Assembly: GCA_024638265.1 (NCBI GenBank)
Contig: JAHEKQ010000021.1
Span: 1 to 43,065 of the forward strand
From: Flammeovirgaceae bacterium
Lineage (GTDB): Bacteria; Bacteroidota; Bacteroidia; Cytophagales; Cyclobacteriaceae
DNA: 43,065 nt
Reading direction: 5' to 3'
Shown here: in pieces, positions 34,232-43,043 of the stretch
How the letters are laid out: every line of letters begins with the position of its first letter
Position numbering within the stretch: position 1 is the first letter of the stretch
Program-made: the position numbers and the translations under genes
Notes under the pieces: generated by a model
The model's database searches: none
What the model saw: only the letters and a program-made list of their open reading frames with translations
Told to the model about the DNA's origin: nothing

Positions 34232-35072
34232 AGTAACGGGTACCTTCAAGATAAGTCCTGTCCTCCTTGGAAGTGATTTCAAATCGTTCAACTCTACCAT
34301 CAAAATAATCAAATACTAATATCGCTTCGCCAACTGCTCCGGTCTCAACCTTCCATCGACCCTGACCGTTATCTCCACTGTCAGAAAATGCACCACCTCC
34401 CTCACTTGACATTGAAAAATTACTGTTGTAGTAAAAACTGAATGTTCGGTCCGAACAAAGTGTGTATTCCCGGGTCGTACTCCCCCCTGAATAGCCCCCG
34501 CTGTAATCAGAATCCCCAAATGAGCTCATGTAAGTCAATTTCGCGCCTTTAAGTGCTTCGTCCCATTCCTTCTTCAACGGTGATTCTTTTGGTTTGGAGA
34601 ACCTGATACTTTTTGCCACCCTCAAAGTAATATCGCGATAGTAGGAATCATATACCCGGGGGGTAGTTATTGAGAGAATTGTGACCCCTTTCCCTAAAGG
34701 ATTGATAAGACCTATTACGTAAGCCCTGGCCGGTTGCCATTCCATAAAACCTTCAAATTCAGCCCCAATACCTACTTTTCCCAGGTTTTCAAACTCACCC
34801 GACAATTGAAGCATGGTTCCTTCACCGAGCTCCAGGCCTGCCATGGCTTCCTGTTTTAATTCGTCAATAGACCTGGCTTCTTGGGTAGACATAAGAATGA
34901 ATCCCGCATGCGAATCGGAACCCATCAAGTAACCCTCCTCAAGCTCCTGACCCTTCCATTCATCTGGAATCGTAAACTTTATACCCAGGTAGGGGTATTC
35001 TACCTCTCCGGTTTGCTGAGCATTACCTAAAAGAGGACATAAAACGATCAATGTCACTAAGACTTTCGACAT
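34200..35072 (-). CDS. Secreted protein of unknown function
   Basis: I do not recognise this protein. ATG at 35070-35072 gives a 290-residue product that starts directly with a signal peptide (MSKVLVTLIVLCPLLGNAQQ); an ATG eight codons upstream at 35096 would place extra polar residues before it. The first half (YPYLGIKFTIPDEWKGQ, ATMAGLELGEG-type segment, WQPARAYVIGLINPLGKGVTIL) resembles small domains for cell-surface stress proteins. The second half has a Gly/Ser-rich stretch (about 195-225) and a strand-rich end that likely forms a lipocalin-like or immunoglobulin-like sandwich (RWKVETGAVGEAILVFDYFDG). It is probably periplasmic. Its 3' end overlaps the MFS gene by 32 bases. Confidence 0.7.
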   Translation of the reverse strand: MSKVLVTLIVLCPLLGNAQQTGEVEYPYLGIKFTIPDEWKGQELEEGYLMGSDSHAGFILMSTQEARSIDELKQEAMAGLELGEGTMLQLSGEFENLGKVGIGAEFEGFMEWQPARAYVIGLINPLGKGVTILSITTPRVYDSYYRDITLRVAKSIRFSKPKESPLKKEWDEALKGAKLTYMSSFGDSDYSGGYSGGSTTREYTLCSDRTFSFYYNSNFSMSSEGGGAFSDSGDNGQGRWKVETGAVGEAILVFDYFDGRVERFEITSKEDRTYLEGTRYFRTYDHGVCR

Positions 35073-35122
35073 TGTGCTAACATTATACGTGGTCATTTGT
35101 TATATTCTAAAACTCCGTAATT

Positions 35123-35638
35123 ATGAATTTAAGCATTATACTTCTAATCATCAGCAGCATGAGTACCTCAATACACGACTATTCTATAGAGGCATTGAAC
35201 AGCAGTGATGAAATTCAACTTTCGACATTCAAGGGAAAAAAGGTGTTAATAGTAAATGTCGCATCAAAGTGTGGGTTCACCCCACAATATGCCGACTTAC
35301 AGGAATTGTATGAGACTTACCAGGACAATTTGGTAGTAATTGGATTTCCCTGCAACCAGTTCCTTGGACAGGAACCCGGAAGTGAAGCACTGATCCAGGA
35401 GTTCTGCAGTTCTAATTACGGTGTGACTTTCCCAATGACTTCCAAGGTCAATGTAAAGGGTAAAAATCAACACCCTATTTACCAATGGCTTACCAAGAAA
35501 GAGATGAACGGGAAGGACAACTACAAAGTCTCCTGGAATTTTAACAAATTTCTCATTGACGAAAATGGACAACTCATTGCTCATTTTGGAAGTAGTGTGA
35601 AACCAATGAGCCGGGAGATTACCCAACACCTCGATTAA
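35123..35638 (+). CDS. Glutathione peroxidase-family thiol peroxidase
   Basis: The 171-residue protein has the GPx motifs: NVASKCGFTPQY with peroxidatic Cys50, GFPCNQFLGQEPG with Gln83 as part of the active site, and SWNFNKFL with the Trp-Asn pair. It is a Cys-type, thioredoxin-dependent form of the family, which reduces hydroperoxides. The N-terminus (MNLSIILLIISS) is hydrophobic and may target it to the periplasm; a second ATG at residue 13 would yield a cytoplasmic form. It diverges from the secreted unknown gene, with 50 bases between the starts. Confidence 0.92.
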   Translation: MNLSIILLIISSMSTSIHDYSIEALNSSDEIQLSTFKGKKVLIVNVASKCGFTPQYADLQELYETYQDNLVVIGFPCNQFLGQEPGSEALIQEFCSSNYGVTFPMTSKVNVKGKNQHPIYQWLTKKEMNGKDNYKVSWNFNKFLIDENGQLIAHFGSSVKPMSREITQHLD

Positions 35639-35663
35639 AGAAATAATTACATAATTATCTCAT

Positions 35664-35707
35664 GGATAATCAGGTAATTAATTATGTAATTAATTACCTG
35701 ATTATTT
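35664..35707. repeat. Long AT-rich inverted repeat
   Basis: Bases 35666-35684 and 35687-35705 are perfect reverse complements (19 bp) around a two-base centre, extended by two G-T pairs. It contains TAATTAATTA next to CAGG/CCTG. It sits 26 bases after the peroxidase stop and 60 bases before the dipeptidase promoter. No T-run follows, so it is not a typical terminator. It could be a rho-type 3' structure, an operator or a recombination site. Confidence 0.8.
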
Positions 35708-35766
35708 ACCACAAGCCACATTTGCCGTTGTTAAAAAACACTGGCTGATTAGTTATAATTTTTCTA

Positions 35767-35774
35767 TACTTTTG
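35767..35774 (+). promoter_or_regulatory. -7 element for the M19 dipeptidase gene
   Basis: TACTTTTG matches TAnnTTTG exactly and lies only 5 bases before the ATG at 35780. CTG at 35745-35747 is at the -33 spacing (19 bases). If used, the mRNA would start at or very near the start codon. Confidence 0.45.
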
Positions 35775-35779
35775 GGCCT

Positions 35780-37126
35780 ATGAAAAATTATTTTGCCCTA
35801 GCAACTCTTGTCCTCGTCATCCTCGTATCAGCTTGTGGAGGATCGGGACAAACAGAAAAAGATAAAGAACCCGCTGAACTTACAGAAGAGGAACTGATCC
35901 AAAAAGCACAAGAAATCCATGACAGGGTAATCACCCTTGATACACATTGTGATATCAATACTGATAACTTCACGGAGGATACGAACTATACTCAAAACCT
36001 GGAGACCCAGGTTAATCTGCCAAAGATGGAAGAAGGAGGTCTTGATGTCGCCTGGTTTATTGTGTATACGGGGCAGGGTGAAAACAACGAGGAAGGATTC
36101 GCCGCGGCCTATGAAAACGCAATGGATAAATTTGACGCTATTCACAGACTTTGTGAGGAGATAGCCCCGGATCGTATAGGACTTGCCACGTCCTCCAAAG
36201 AAGTGAAAGAAATTATTGAATCCGGTAGAAAGGTGGCCATGATCGGAATAGAGAATGGATATCCCATAGGAATAGATATCGCCAACGTAAAAAAATTCTT
36301 TGATCTGGGGGGAAGATATATTTCCCTGTCCCACAACAGGCACAGCCAACTTTCCGATTCCCATACAGGGGAGAGTGATTCAGTTTGGTTACACAATGGA
36401 GTAAGCGATCTCGGTAAAGAGGTAATCAGGGAAAGCAATAAATGGGGTATAATGCTGGATATTTCTCATCCATCAAAAGAGTCCATGAGACAGACTATTG
36501 AACTAACGGAAGCACCTATTATTGCTTCCCATTCATCGGCTCGTGCCCTGAGCGATCATAGCAGAAACCTCGATGACGAGCAACTGGGTTGGATAAAGGA
36601 AAACGGGGGAGTGGTTCAAACCGTTGCTCTTGGAACCTATGTCCATCGTGAAAAGCAATCTGCTCACCAGGAAAGAAGGCAAAAGCTCTATGAGGAGATT
36701 GCAAAGGAAATGGGATTCGAGTTACTGAGCAGGAGGGAAGCCTGGCAATTGGAAGATGAGGCCAGGGAAAGTTATATCACACAATACCGTGAACTGCAGG
36801 AAAAAGCTGAACCCAGGATGGAAGAGGTAAATGCTGAAGCTCCCCCGGTAAACGTTTCAGATTTCGTCGACCACATCGATTATATGGTAAACCTGATAGG
36901 GATCGACCATGTTGGAATAAGTTCAGATTTTGACGGAGGAGGAGGAATTGAGGGTTGGAGTGATGCATCAGAAACCTTTAATGTGACTCTCGAACTCGTC
37001 CGGCGGGGATATACCGAAGAAGAAATCAGTAAAATCTGGAGTGGTAACCTGTTGAGAGTACTTGATGAAGTTCAGGGCAAAGCAACAGAAATCCAATCAA
37101 GGGATACCACAGGCGAAACGGACTAA
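35780..37126 (+). CDS. Membrane dipeptidase (peptidase M19) lipoprotein
   Basis: The 448-residue protein has a lipoprotein signal with Cys19 in the lipobox (VILVSAC). It belongs to the renal-dipeptidase-like family M19. Metal ligands are seen in LDTHCDI (His56, Asp58), IENG (Glu158) and the later SHSSARAL. The DISHPS and SSDFDGG segments are family signatures. HNRHSQLSDS (185-194) is near the active site. An extra charged stretch (about 290-350; ERRQKLYEEIAKEMG, YRELQEKAEPRMEE) lies before the last motif and may be a lineage-specific insert. It hydrolyses dipeptides in the periplasm. It follows a long inverted repeat, and its 3' end is followed after four bases by the likely start of the helicase gene. 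Confidence 0.93.
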   Translation: MKNYFALATLVLVILVSACGGSGQTEKDKEPAELTEEELIQKAQEIHDRVITLDTHCDINTDNFTEDTNYTQNLETQVNLPKMEEGGLDVAWFIVYTGQGENNEEGFAAAYENAMDKFDAIHRLCEEIAPDRIGLATSSKEVKEIIESGRKVAMIGIENGYPIGIDIANVKKFFDLGGRYISLSHNRHSQLSDSHTGESDSVWLHNGVSDLGKEVIRESNKWGIMLDISHPSKESMRQTIELTEAPIIASHSSARALSDHSRNLDDEQLGWIKENGGVVQTVALGTYVHREKQSAHQERRQKLYEEIAKEMGFELLSRREAWQLEDEARESYITQYRELQEKAEPRMEEVNAEAPPVNVSDFVDHIDYMVNLIGIDHVGISSDFDGGGGIEGWSDASETFNVTLELVRRGYTEEEISKIWSGNLLRVLDEVQGKATEIQSRDTTGETD

Positions 37127-37130
37127 ATCA

Positions 37131-38330
37131 TTGGCATTTTCAGACTTTAAATTTCACGAATCCCTTAATGAGGGGCTCTCAGCCATGGGATTCAATGAGC
37201 CGACACCTATCCAGGAAAAGGCAATACCTATCATCCAGGATGGAGAAGACCTCATTGCTTGCGCTCAAACCGGTACCGGGAAAACAGCCGCCTATGTACT
37301 CCCTGTTCTGGATAATATAGCAAAGCGTAACACGACCCCGGAGGTAAAAGTTTTAATCATTGCGCCCACCAGGGAACTTGCAATTCAAATCGATCAACAA
37401 ATCGAGGGCTTTTCTTATTTCACTCATGCCAGTTCAATTGCCATCTACGGGGGTACAGATGGCCAGACCTGGGATACCCAGAAAAAAGCCATAATGGAGG
37501 GTGTAGATATCCTTGTGGCTACCCCGGGCAGACTCATTGCCCTGCTCAATTCCCATAAAGTCAATCTTGCCAAGCTGGAATGCCTGATTCTCGATGAAGC
37601 TGACAGGATGCTGGATATGGGATTCTCTGAAGACATAGACCGGATCATAAGTCATGTCCCAAAAGAGCGACAAACCCTGTTGTTCTCGGCTACAATGCCC
37701 CCAAAAATCCGTCAGCTCGCGTCGAAACGCATGAAAGATCCAAAAGAAGTGGCGATTGCCATTTCAAAGCCTGCCGAGGGAATCTTTCAAAAAGCATTTC
37801 TCACCCATGACAACCAGAAAACGCCCTTGTTGCGGTATATACTTGGATCAGGGGTATACGACAAGGTTATTGTCTTTGCCTCTACCAGGCAAAAGGTTAA
37901 GGACCTTGAAAAAGAAATCAGGAAACTCGACCTGGTGATAGAAGCCTTTCACAGTGACCTCACCCAGGACGAGAGAAAGGCCTTGATGAATAAATTCAAA
38001 GCAGAAAGGGTCAATGTACTGGTCGGTACGGATATCCTCAGCAGGGGAATTGATGTGGAGAACATCGAACTCATCATTAACTATGACGTGCCACCCGATC
38101 CGGAGGATTATGTTCACAGGATAGGCCGTACTGCAAGGGCCAAATCAACCGGTGAAGCAGTCACTTTTATCAATTCCAAAGACTTCAGAAGGTTTGCTGA
38201 TATTGAAAGACTCATAGATCGGGAAATACTTAAGACCAACAAATTACCCTCGGACATTGGCACCGGTCCTGAGTGGAGGACCGGCCAGAAGTCCTCCGGA
38301 AAGCGGTTCAATCCCAAGCGCAGAAGGTAG
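37131..38330 (+). CDS. DEAD-box ATP-dependent RNA helicase
   Basis: The 399-residue protein has all core motifs: Q motif (FNEPTPIQEKAIP), motif I AQTGTGKT (45-52), PTRELA, TPGR, DEAD (155-158), SAT, and HRIGRTAR near the C-terminus. The C-terminal tail is short and basic (RFNPKRRR), as in RhlE-like proteins. The open frame extends back to TTG 37062 and ATG 37065 inside the dipeptidase gene, but the family begins F-S/K-D-F-x-F, which fits the TTG at 37131 just after the dipeptidase stop. It unwinds RNA, probably in ribosome assembly or cold adaptation. Confidence 0.88.
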   Translation: MAFSDFKFHESLNEGLSAMGFNEPTPIQEKAIPIIQDGEDLIACAQTGTGKTAAYVLPVLDNIAKRNTTPEVKVLIIAPTRELAIQIDQQIEGFSYFTHASSIAIYGGTDGQTWDTQKKAIMEGVDILVATPGRLIALLNSHKVNLAKLECLILDEADRMLDMGFSEDIDRIISHVPKERQTLLFSATMPPKIRQLASKRMKDPKEVAIAISKPAEGIFQKAFLTHDNQKTPLLRYILGSGVYDKVIVFASTRQKVKDLEKEIRKLDLVIEAFHSDLTQDERKALMNKFKAERVNVLVGTDILSRGIDVENIELIINYDVPPDPEDYVHRIGRTARAKSTGEAVTFINSKDFRRFADIERLIDREILKTNKLPSDIGTGPEWRTGQKSSGKRFNPKRRR

Positions 38331-38446
38331 GAAATCCGCGACAATATTGGGTTTAAACACTCTATTGCGGTCTTTCAAGTTGGGATTCTTCTGAAAAATC
38401 CCCTACCTTATTAATTAAACTTATGTTTCATTAAAAACCAGAGGTT

Positions 38447-41400
38447 ATGAAGAAAACCTTACTCTATCTAGTAGCGCTCTTGTTTATGGCGGGTTCCGCC
38501 TTCGGACAAGAGCGTAGTGTTTCTGGTAAAATCACATCAGATGATGCTCCTGAGGGACTTCCCGGAGTGAACATCCTGCTGAAAGGCACGCAAATCGGTG
38601 TGATTTCTGATGCCAATGGTGAGTACAAGATCAATGTACCCTCAGATGGTGGTACGCTGGTATTCACATTCATTGGTTACGAAACCCAGGAAGTTAATAT
38701 CGGAACCCGTTCCGTTATTAGCATTTCAATGGTTTCGGATGTCACGCAACTTTCCGAAGTTGTAGTTGTAGGATATGGTACTCAAAATATGGAAGCCCTG
38801 ACAGGTTCCATTGGAGTTATGGATGCCGCTGATTTGGAACAGGTACCCATGCCGAGCTTTGAACAAATGCTACAAGGTAATGTGGCGGGTTTACAGTCTG
38901 TTTCACCTTCAGGTCAGCCAGGTGCCAACATACAAATCAGGATTCGTGGTATTGGATCGATGAGTGCTTCTTCGGAACCGCTCTACGTAATTGATGGAAT
39001 CCCTGTAGTGGCAGGTGATATTACGGGACTTAATGTAACGGCTAATACACTGGCGGGACTCAATCCCAATGATATCGAACAAATTGTCGTATTGAAGGAT
39101 GCTTCCTCGACAGCCATTTATGGTTCAAGGGGTGCCAATGGTGTAATCCTCATTACAACTAAAAGTGGAAAATCAGGAAAACCCAGGATTGAAGCCAAGT
39201 CTCAATTTGGATTTAATAACTATGCCACTGAGCCACTTCGTGCTTTGAACTCCAAGGAATATATGGACCTCTATATAGAGGGTTATGTCAACAGGGGTGA
39301 TACCCAACAGGAGGCTTTTGACCGGTTCATTGCCAATTTCCCTGACATGGAATTTGACTTTACGAACAATGTTCCGATAACCGACACCAACTGGATGGAA
39401 GAGATTACCCGTACCGGGCAAAATCAGTCTCATGACATCAGTGTGAGTGGAGGCACGGATAACCTGAACTACTTTACTTCTGGTTCCTACTTTCTGCAGG
39501 AATCACCTGTAATAGGTTCTTACCTGGAGCGATATTCTTCCAGGTTGAAAATTGGTGCTACGGTAAGTGACCGGGTGAAGATCGAAAACAATCTTTATGT
39601 TTCAGGTCTTGAGCAAGCTGGAATGAGTAATGCTTCTTTCTGGGCCAATCCGATTTATAACGCTATACTCCTTGCACCCACCATCCCCGTAAAGGATGCA
39701 CAGGGTCGATTCTACGGTGACCACAAGAATTACTTCCCGATGGGAGGAAACAATCCTGTAGGATCACTTTCAGGAGATGATGATCGAAGCCTTAAGCAAT
39801 ATAAGCTTACTGATAACTTCAGCATTGGCGTTGAAATCATGCCAGGTCTTACCGCAAGAACCCAATGGAATATTGATGTCGTAAACATCAATGAGATCTA
39901 CTTCCGAAATGCCAGGTATGGTGACGGACGGAATGTTGGAGGTATTGGTAGGGATATGAGAACTACCAATATCAACTGGAATGGTGCTAACACGCTAACC
40001 TATGATAAAAGCTTTAATAATGACCACAGTATTACTGCATTGATAGGATACGAGGCACAAAAGGTTACCCAGAGCAGGGTATACGCACAAGCCAGGGAAT
40101 ATGGAAACCCTGAATTGACCAGGCTGGATAACGCTGCATTGCCCTATACATCTTCTAGTAACGGAACGGGTTATACATTTGTATCCACACTGAGCAGGGT
40201 GACCTATGACTATAAGGGCCGTTATTTCGGTAAGGTTTCCTTCCGGCGTGATGGTAGTTCAAGGTTTGGTGCCGATGTTAAGTACGGTAATTTCTGGGCA
40301 GTTGGTGCCGGATGGAGAGTAGGAGACGAGAACTTCCTTTCAGGCGTCAGCTTCCTCGATGAGTTGAAACTTACCGCCAGTTACGGTGTTACCGGTAATG
40401 CCCAGGGAATTGGTAACTTTGCCGCCAAAGGACTTACCAGTTATGGTTTCGACTATGACGGTCAACCCGGAGCGCTTGGTACTCAGATTGCCAATCCCAA
40501 TCTTACCTGGGAACAGCAAACAGCATATGATATCGGACTTGAGTTCGGATTGTTCAACAGGGTTTCAGGAAATATTGATTATTTCCAGCGAGGCGCTTCC
40601 GAACAGATTCTCGATGTTCCTATTTCCAGAACAACAGGATATACCGAATTGACCCAGAACTTTGGTTCTATGGTGAATAAGGGACTTGAGTTGACGATGA
40701 ATTTCGACGTTTATAATGCCAATGATTTCTCTGCAGCGATTGGATTTAATGCCACATTCCTGCAGAATGAAATCACCAAACTTCCCGAAGAATTCATAGA
40801 TGGAACCAAGATCAGGAAAGAAGGAAATGATTTCCAAACTTATTTCATGTATGATTATGTGGGGATTGATCCAACTACGGGGCTTCCTTTATGGTACAAA
40901 GATGATACCAGGGCGGAAACCACCAGTGATATAAATGAGGCCACACAATTTGATGTGGGTAAAACCGCCACACCAAATACTTTTGGAGGTATTAATGCCA
41001 ACCTGAATTACAAGGGAATCTCACTTTCTGCGAACTTCACGTACAGCTTCGGCAATTACGTGTATTATACAGAAGGTTGGGTAACCATGGGTGATGGTAG
41101 ATTTACCCCCCGGAACCAGCTCGCTACAGCACTTGATCGCTGGCAACAGCCCGGTGACGTAGCATCTTTCCCGCTGTTTACATGGGGAGCACCTGCCGGA
41201 GCCAATGCAAGGCCATCCACCAAGTACCTGTATGATGGATCCTTTATGAGGTTGAGAAATCTCAGGCTGTCTTATAATTTGCCCACTTCCATTACTCAAA
41301 AAGTTGGATTCAGTAATGTGATGGTGTACGCAATGATCATTAATCCATGGACCTGGACCAAGGACGAGGATCTATTCCTCGATCCGGAAGCGGGTGTAAA

Positions 41401-41467
41401 CGGATTAATTAACAGCCCGGTTCCTGCACTCAGGACTACTTCATTTGGTATTAACATTGGACTATAA
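38447..41467 (+). CDS. SusC/RagA-family TonB-linked outer-membrane transporter
   Basis: The 1006-residue protein has a signal peptide (MKKTLLYLVALLFMAGSAFG) and a carboxypeptidase-D-like regulatory domain (about 22-105; SVSGKITSDDAPEGLPGVNI and GEYKINVP). The SEVVVVGYGTQ box leads into the plug (IQIRIRGIGSMSASSEPLYVIDGIPV), then the TonB-dependent barrel and a C-terminal SFGINIGL. It imports large nutrients such as glycans or peptides across the outer membrane with TonB energy. AGAGGTT before ATG is a weak ribosome site. The SusD-like partner starts 11 bases later. No glycoside hydrolase or sensor lies inside the window, so the substrate cannot be inferred. Confidence 0.95.
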   Translation: MKKTLLYLVALLFMAGSAFGQERSVSGKITSDDAPEGLPGVNILLKGTQIGVISDANGEYKINVPSDGGTLVFTFIGYETQEVNIGTRSVISISMVSDVTQLSEVVVVGYGTQNMEALTGSIGVMDAADLEQVPMPSFEQMLQGNVAGLQSVSPSGQPGANIQIRIRGIGSMSASSEPLYVIDGIPVVAGDITGLNVTANTLAGLNPNDIEQIVVLKDASSTAIYGSRGANGVILITTKSGKSGKPRIEAKSQFGFNNYATEPLRALNSKEYMDLYIEGYVNRGDTQQEAFDRFIANFPDMEFDFTNNVPITDTNWMEEITRTGQNQSHDISVSGGTDNLNYFTSGSYFLQESPVIGSYLERYSSRLKIGATVSDRVKIENNLYVSGLEQAGMSNASFWANPIYNAILLAPTIPVKDAQGRFYGDHKNYFPMGGNNPVGSLSGDDDRSLKQYKLTDNFSIGVEIMPGLTARTQWNIDVVNINEIYFRNARYGDGRNVGGIGRDMRTTNINWNGANTLTYDKSFNNDHSITALIGYEAQKVTQSRVYAQAREYGNPELTRLDNAALPYTSSSNGTGYTFVSTLSRVTYDYKGRYFGKVSFRRDGSSRFGADVKYGNFWAVGAGWRVGDENFLSGVSFLDELKLTASYGVTGNAQGIGNFAAKGLTSYGFDYDGQPGALGTQIANPNLTWEQQTAYDIGLEFGLFNRVSGNIDYFQRGASEQILDVPISRTTGYTELTQNFGSMVNKGLELTMNFDVYNANDFSAAIGFNATFLQNEITKLPEEFIDGTKIRKEGNDFQTYFMYDYVGIDPTTGLPLWYKDDTRAETTSDINEATQFDVGKTATPNTFGGINANLNYKGISLSANFTYSFGNYVYYTEGWVTMGDGRFTPRNQLATALDRWQQPGDVASFPLFTWGAPAGANARPSTKYLYDGSFMRLRNLRLSYNLPTSITQKVGFSNVMVYAMIINPWTWTKDEDLFLDPEAGVNGLINSPVPALRTTSFGINIGL

Positions 41468-41478
41468 TCGAAATAATT

Positions 41479-42885
41479 ATGAAACGAATAACATATAAAA
41501 TAGCGATTGTATTCCTGGCGTTTACCGCTTTTTCCTGTGGAGATGACTTCCTGGATGTTAAGCCAGAGCAATCTGTCTTGACAACGGATTTTCCCTCCTC
41601 ACTTCAGGATTACAACGCTGCATTGATCGGACTTTACGATCAGCTCACTGACTCTGACCATTATGGCAGATATTTTCTTCTTGTCCCTGATATCATGGGC
41701 AATGATGTAAAGCAGAATTCACAGGCCAACAGGGGGCTGGAATTTGCAGAATACAGGGGACCATCTACCCACTTTATACCTACCAATATGTGGACAGAGA
41801 TCTACAGGACCGTAGGGGGTGCGAATACGGTGATTAACGGAAGCGATGCCAACATTCCTGCAACGGTTCAAACTGAATACGAGCAATTGCTGGGTGAAGC
41901 ATACCTGATTAGGGCCATGTGTTACTTTGATCTTGTCAGGGCTTTTGCACAACCTTACACTTTTACTGTCGATGGTTCTCATGCGGGTGTTCCGATTATC
42001 ACCACATTTGACCCTGCAGTTGAACCTTCCAGGGAATCTGTGGCCAATGTCTATGCACAGGTAATCAGCGATGCTAATGAATCGTTGAATTATATGACTG
42101 AAAATAGTGAGACTACACGTTTGACTATTGATGCCGCGCATGCATTATTGGCAAAGGTTTACATGTTTATGGAAGATTGGGATAACGCCGAATCACATGC
42201 GACATCTGCCATCAATGGCGGTCACAGTATGACTGACCAGGCATCCTATGTATCCTCATGGCAATCCGGCGAGGTCGCTGATGCGATTTTCGAGTTGCGC
42301 CAACGTGATGATGATAATAACGGATCAGATGCGCTGGGTCGGATGTATATCGTTGAAGGATACGGTGATTACCTTCCTTCCAAAGACTGGGTTGACTTAC
42401 TTCCCGCAGATGACCTGAGGAGAACCTGGCTCAAGGACGATCTGAACCTTGCCGGGGACTGGGCACCTTACCGAATGGTGAAGTATCCAAGCCAGGCAGG
42501 AGCGGACAACATCCCTGTTTTCAGGTTAGCAGAAATGTACCTGATCAGGGCTGAAGCCAGGGCTAAAAAAGCTGCTCCAGATGAGGCTGGTGCTCAGGCA
42601 GATGTTGACGTTACAAGACTCCGTGCTTCTGCATCAGCTACTGCAACCACCGCCACAGGACAGGCACTCATCGATGAGATCATCCTTGAGAGAAGGAGGG
42701 AGCTCGCCTTTGAAGGACATGGTATATTTGATATCAACAGGCTGAAGCAAGATATGGTACGTACAGAATGCACTTCTATTACCTGTACCGAAACTTATCC
42801 AAACAGCTATTTCATTTTACCGATTCCACAGGCTGAGATTAACGCCAATCCGAATATCGTTCAGAATCCGGATTACGGAACCTGA
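41479..42885 (+). CDS. SusD/RagB-family nutrient-binding lipoprotein
   Basis: The 468-residue protein has a lipoprotein signal with Cys20 (FTAFSCGDDFLDVKPE), the typical start of SusD. The helical repeat region shows the family pattern (YLIRAMCYFDLVRAFAQPY, AHALLAKVYMFMEDWDNAESHA). FRLAEMYLIRAEARAK and ERRRELAFEGHGIFDINRL are the conserved C-terminal SusD motifs. It covers the SusC barrel and captures the nutrient at the cell surface. It ends in a terminator 18 bases after the stop. It is probably the last gene of the operon unless a downstream promoter exists. Confidence 0.95.
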   Translation: MKRITYKIAIVFLAFTAFSCGDDFLDVKPEQSVLTTDFPSSLQDYNAALIGLYDQLTDSDHYGRYFLLVPDIMGNDVKQNSQANRGLEFAEYRGPSTHFIPTNMWTEIYRTVGGANTVINGSDANIPATVQTEYEQLLGEAYLIRAMCYFDLVRAFAQPYTFTVDGSHAGVPIITTFDPAVEPSRESVANVYAQVISDANESLNYMTENSETTRLTIDAAHALLAKVYMFMEDWDNAESHATSAINGGHSMTDQASYVSSWQSGEVADAIFELRQRDDDNNGSDALGRMYIVEGYGDYLPSKDWVDLLPADDLRRTWLKDDLNLAGDWAPYRMVKYPSQAGADNIPVFRLAEMYLIRAEARAKKAAPDEAGAQADVDVTRLRASASATATTATGQALIDEIILERRRELAFEGHGIFDINRLKQDMVRTECTSITCTETYPNSYFILPIPQAEINANPNIVQNPDYGT

Positions 42886-42903
42886 TTAGAATAAGCCAAC
42901 CTT

Positions 42904-42942
42904 AAAAAAAAGAGCTAGCCGAGTGGTTTAGCTCTTTTTTTT
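42904..42942 (+). terminator. Intrinsic terminator after the SusC/SusD operon
   Basis: AGAGCTA (42911-42917) pairs with TAGCTCT (42929-42935), flanked by seven A and seven T residues. Confidence 0.85.
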
Positions 42943-42943
42943 A

Positions 42944-43043
42944 AGTCAAAAGTCAAAAGTCAAAAGTCAAAAGTCAAAAGTTAAAAGTTAAGGAAGTTAA
43001 TGAAGTAAAAGTGCAGAGTGCAGAGTGAAAAGTGTAAAAGTGG
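42944..43043. repeat. 7-bp tandem repeat array and degenerate tail
   Basis: AGTCAAA is repeated five times perfectly (42944-42978), then AGTTAAA and AGTTAAG. The following bases remain loosely 7-periodic and include GTGCAGA twice (43011-43024). It is non-coding, lies after a terminator, and runs towards the window edge. Confidence 0.8.

Noticed and set aside
38382-38403. GGGATT/AATCCC hairpin before susC as terminator of the helicase gene
   Set aside because: The 6-bp stem has a 10-base loop and no following T-run, so it is too weak to report as a terminator.
42944-43043. Possible CRISPR array
   Set aside because: The repeats are 7 bases long and directly adjacent, with no spacers or cas genes.
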